Shown here: positions 63,674-64,000 of the stretch, one piece after another | Position numbering within the stretch: position 1 is the stretch's first letter | Layout of the letters: the number at the start of each line of letters is the position of its first letter | Assembly (NCBI RefSeq): GCF_039545795.1 | Contig: NZ_CP154260.1 | Span: 6,825,001 to 6,889,000, forward strand | Direction of reading: 5' to 3' | Length of the DNA: 64,000 nt | DNA from: Chitinophaga niabensis | GTDB taxonomy: Bacteria; Bacteroidota; Bacteroidia; Chitinophagales; Chitinophagaceae | Program-made: the position numbers and the translations under genes | The notes under the pieces: model-generated | Databases searched by the model: none | What the model was told of the DNA's origin: nothing | Seen by the model: the letters and a program-made list of their open reading frames with translations, nothing else

Positions 63674-64000
63674 ATGAATAAGAAATTCACATTTGCCGCC
63701 ATAGCATTAGTTGCGGCAGGGGTTGCAGGAGGGTACGCTATCAGCGCTACCACCAACAAGCCCTACAACAGTATCTTACAGGATGATCCCAAGCCCCTTG
63801 TTCAAACTTCTTATACCGGTTCTTCCGCAAATGCAGCACAACCGGTAGATTTTGAAAGAGCAGCAGGTACGGCGGTTCCTTCTGTGGTACATATCAGAAC
63901 CGTTGTTAAGTTCAAACAGGCCAGCATACAACAACGTGGCCAGCGGGGAGATAATCCCTTTGGTATGGATGATGATATTTTTCAACGGTTCTTTGGCGAT
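63674..64000 (+). CDS. htrA: HtrA/DegP-family periplasmic serine protease (3' end cut by window)
   Basis: The first 109 residues are visible. N-terminal signal anchor (MNKKFTFAAIALVAAGVAGGYAIS), a linker, then FERAAGTAVPSVVHIRT, the start of the DegP protease domain, and a flexible Q/G-rich loop with NPFGMDDDIFQRFFGD, typical of loop LA in Bacteroidota HtrA. The catalytic His, Asp and Ser and the PDZ domains lie beyond the window. Role: periplasmic protein quality control. Preceded by the tandem response-regulator site. Confidence 0.9.
   Translation, partial: MNKKFTFAAIALVAAGVAGGYAISATTNKPYNSILQDDPKPLVQTSYTGSSANAAQPVDFERAAGTAVPSVVHIRTVVKFKQASIQQRGQRGDNPFGMDDDIFQRFFGD

Noticed and set aside
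1..64000. Prophage, insertion sequences, defence systems or CRISPR arrays
   Set aside because: No integrase, transposase, phage structural gene, Cas gene or regular repeat array seen on either strand.

Overview
The window is a chromosomal segment of a Bacteroidota bacterium, most likely Chitinophagaceae and close to Chitinophaga. The evidence is two SusC/SusD-type nutrient receptor pairs, a hybrid two-component regulator beside one of them, LytTR-type two-component systems, DUF4349 and DUF6427 proteins, -7 promoter boxes of the TAnnTTTG type and few Shine-Dalgarno sequences. No phage, insertion sequence, CRISPR array or rRNA was seen. Both ends cut genes: a SusD on the left and an HtrA/DegP protease on the right.

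Layout. 1-6.8 kb: a SusC/SusD pair on the minus strand and, divergent from it, a GapN-like aldehyde dehydrogenase; the 712-bp gap between them holds three LacI-type operators. 7-9.5 kb: an AraC regulator, divergent from a diheme cytochrome c and a cupin protein, then a small helical protein that may be frameshifted. 9.5-13 kb: tig-clpP-clpX, all minus strand. 13.1-19 kb: tRNA-Leu, an unusual inverted repeat, then rel, purA, an extremely acidic protein and pabB. 19-26.1 kb: a TIGR01777 SDR protein, two envelope proteins, purQ behind a duplicated leader, a stand-alone DsbD-alpha-like domain and DsbD. 26.2-35 kb: a COG3650-type lipoprotein, then an OmpR-type two-component system followed by a TolC-RND-MFP efflux operon. 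35-50 kb: a LytS/LytTR pair, then a compact polysaccharide utilisation locus (HTCS regulator, SusC, SusD, GH130, MFS, unclassified lipoprotein). 50-55.5 kb: FAD reductase, large-subunit catalase, decayed sequence, a membrane protein, DUF4349 and tRNA-Ala. 55.6-60 kb: a TonB-dependent receptor behind a LytS/LytTR pair. 60-64 kb: a Crp/Fnr regulator, DoxX, a second OmpR-type two-component system and htrA.

How the genes work together. The locus at 37-50 kb reads as one pathway: HTCS senses a glycan fragment and should activate a tightly packed five-gene operon for outer-membrane capture (SusCD), phosphorolysis or hydrolysis of beta-mannosides (GH130) and inner-membrane import (MFS). The two OmpR-type systems are paralogues. 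Each has tandem 11-bp repeats with a TTCA core next to its likely target: the efflux operon for one, htrA for the other. The stand-alone DsbD-alpha-like protein keeps a cysteine pair that the adjacent full-length DsbD has lost, which suggests split labour. The main leads are that redox split, the tandem operators, an EF-hand loop in the RND pump, the LacI-type operator triplet and the duplicated purQ leader. All functional statements come from reading the sequence; no database search was run.
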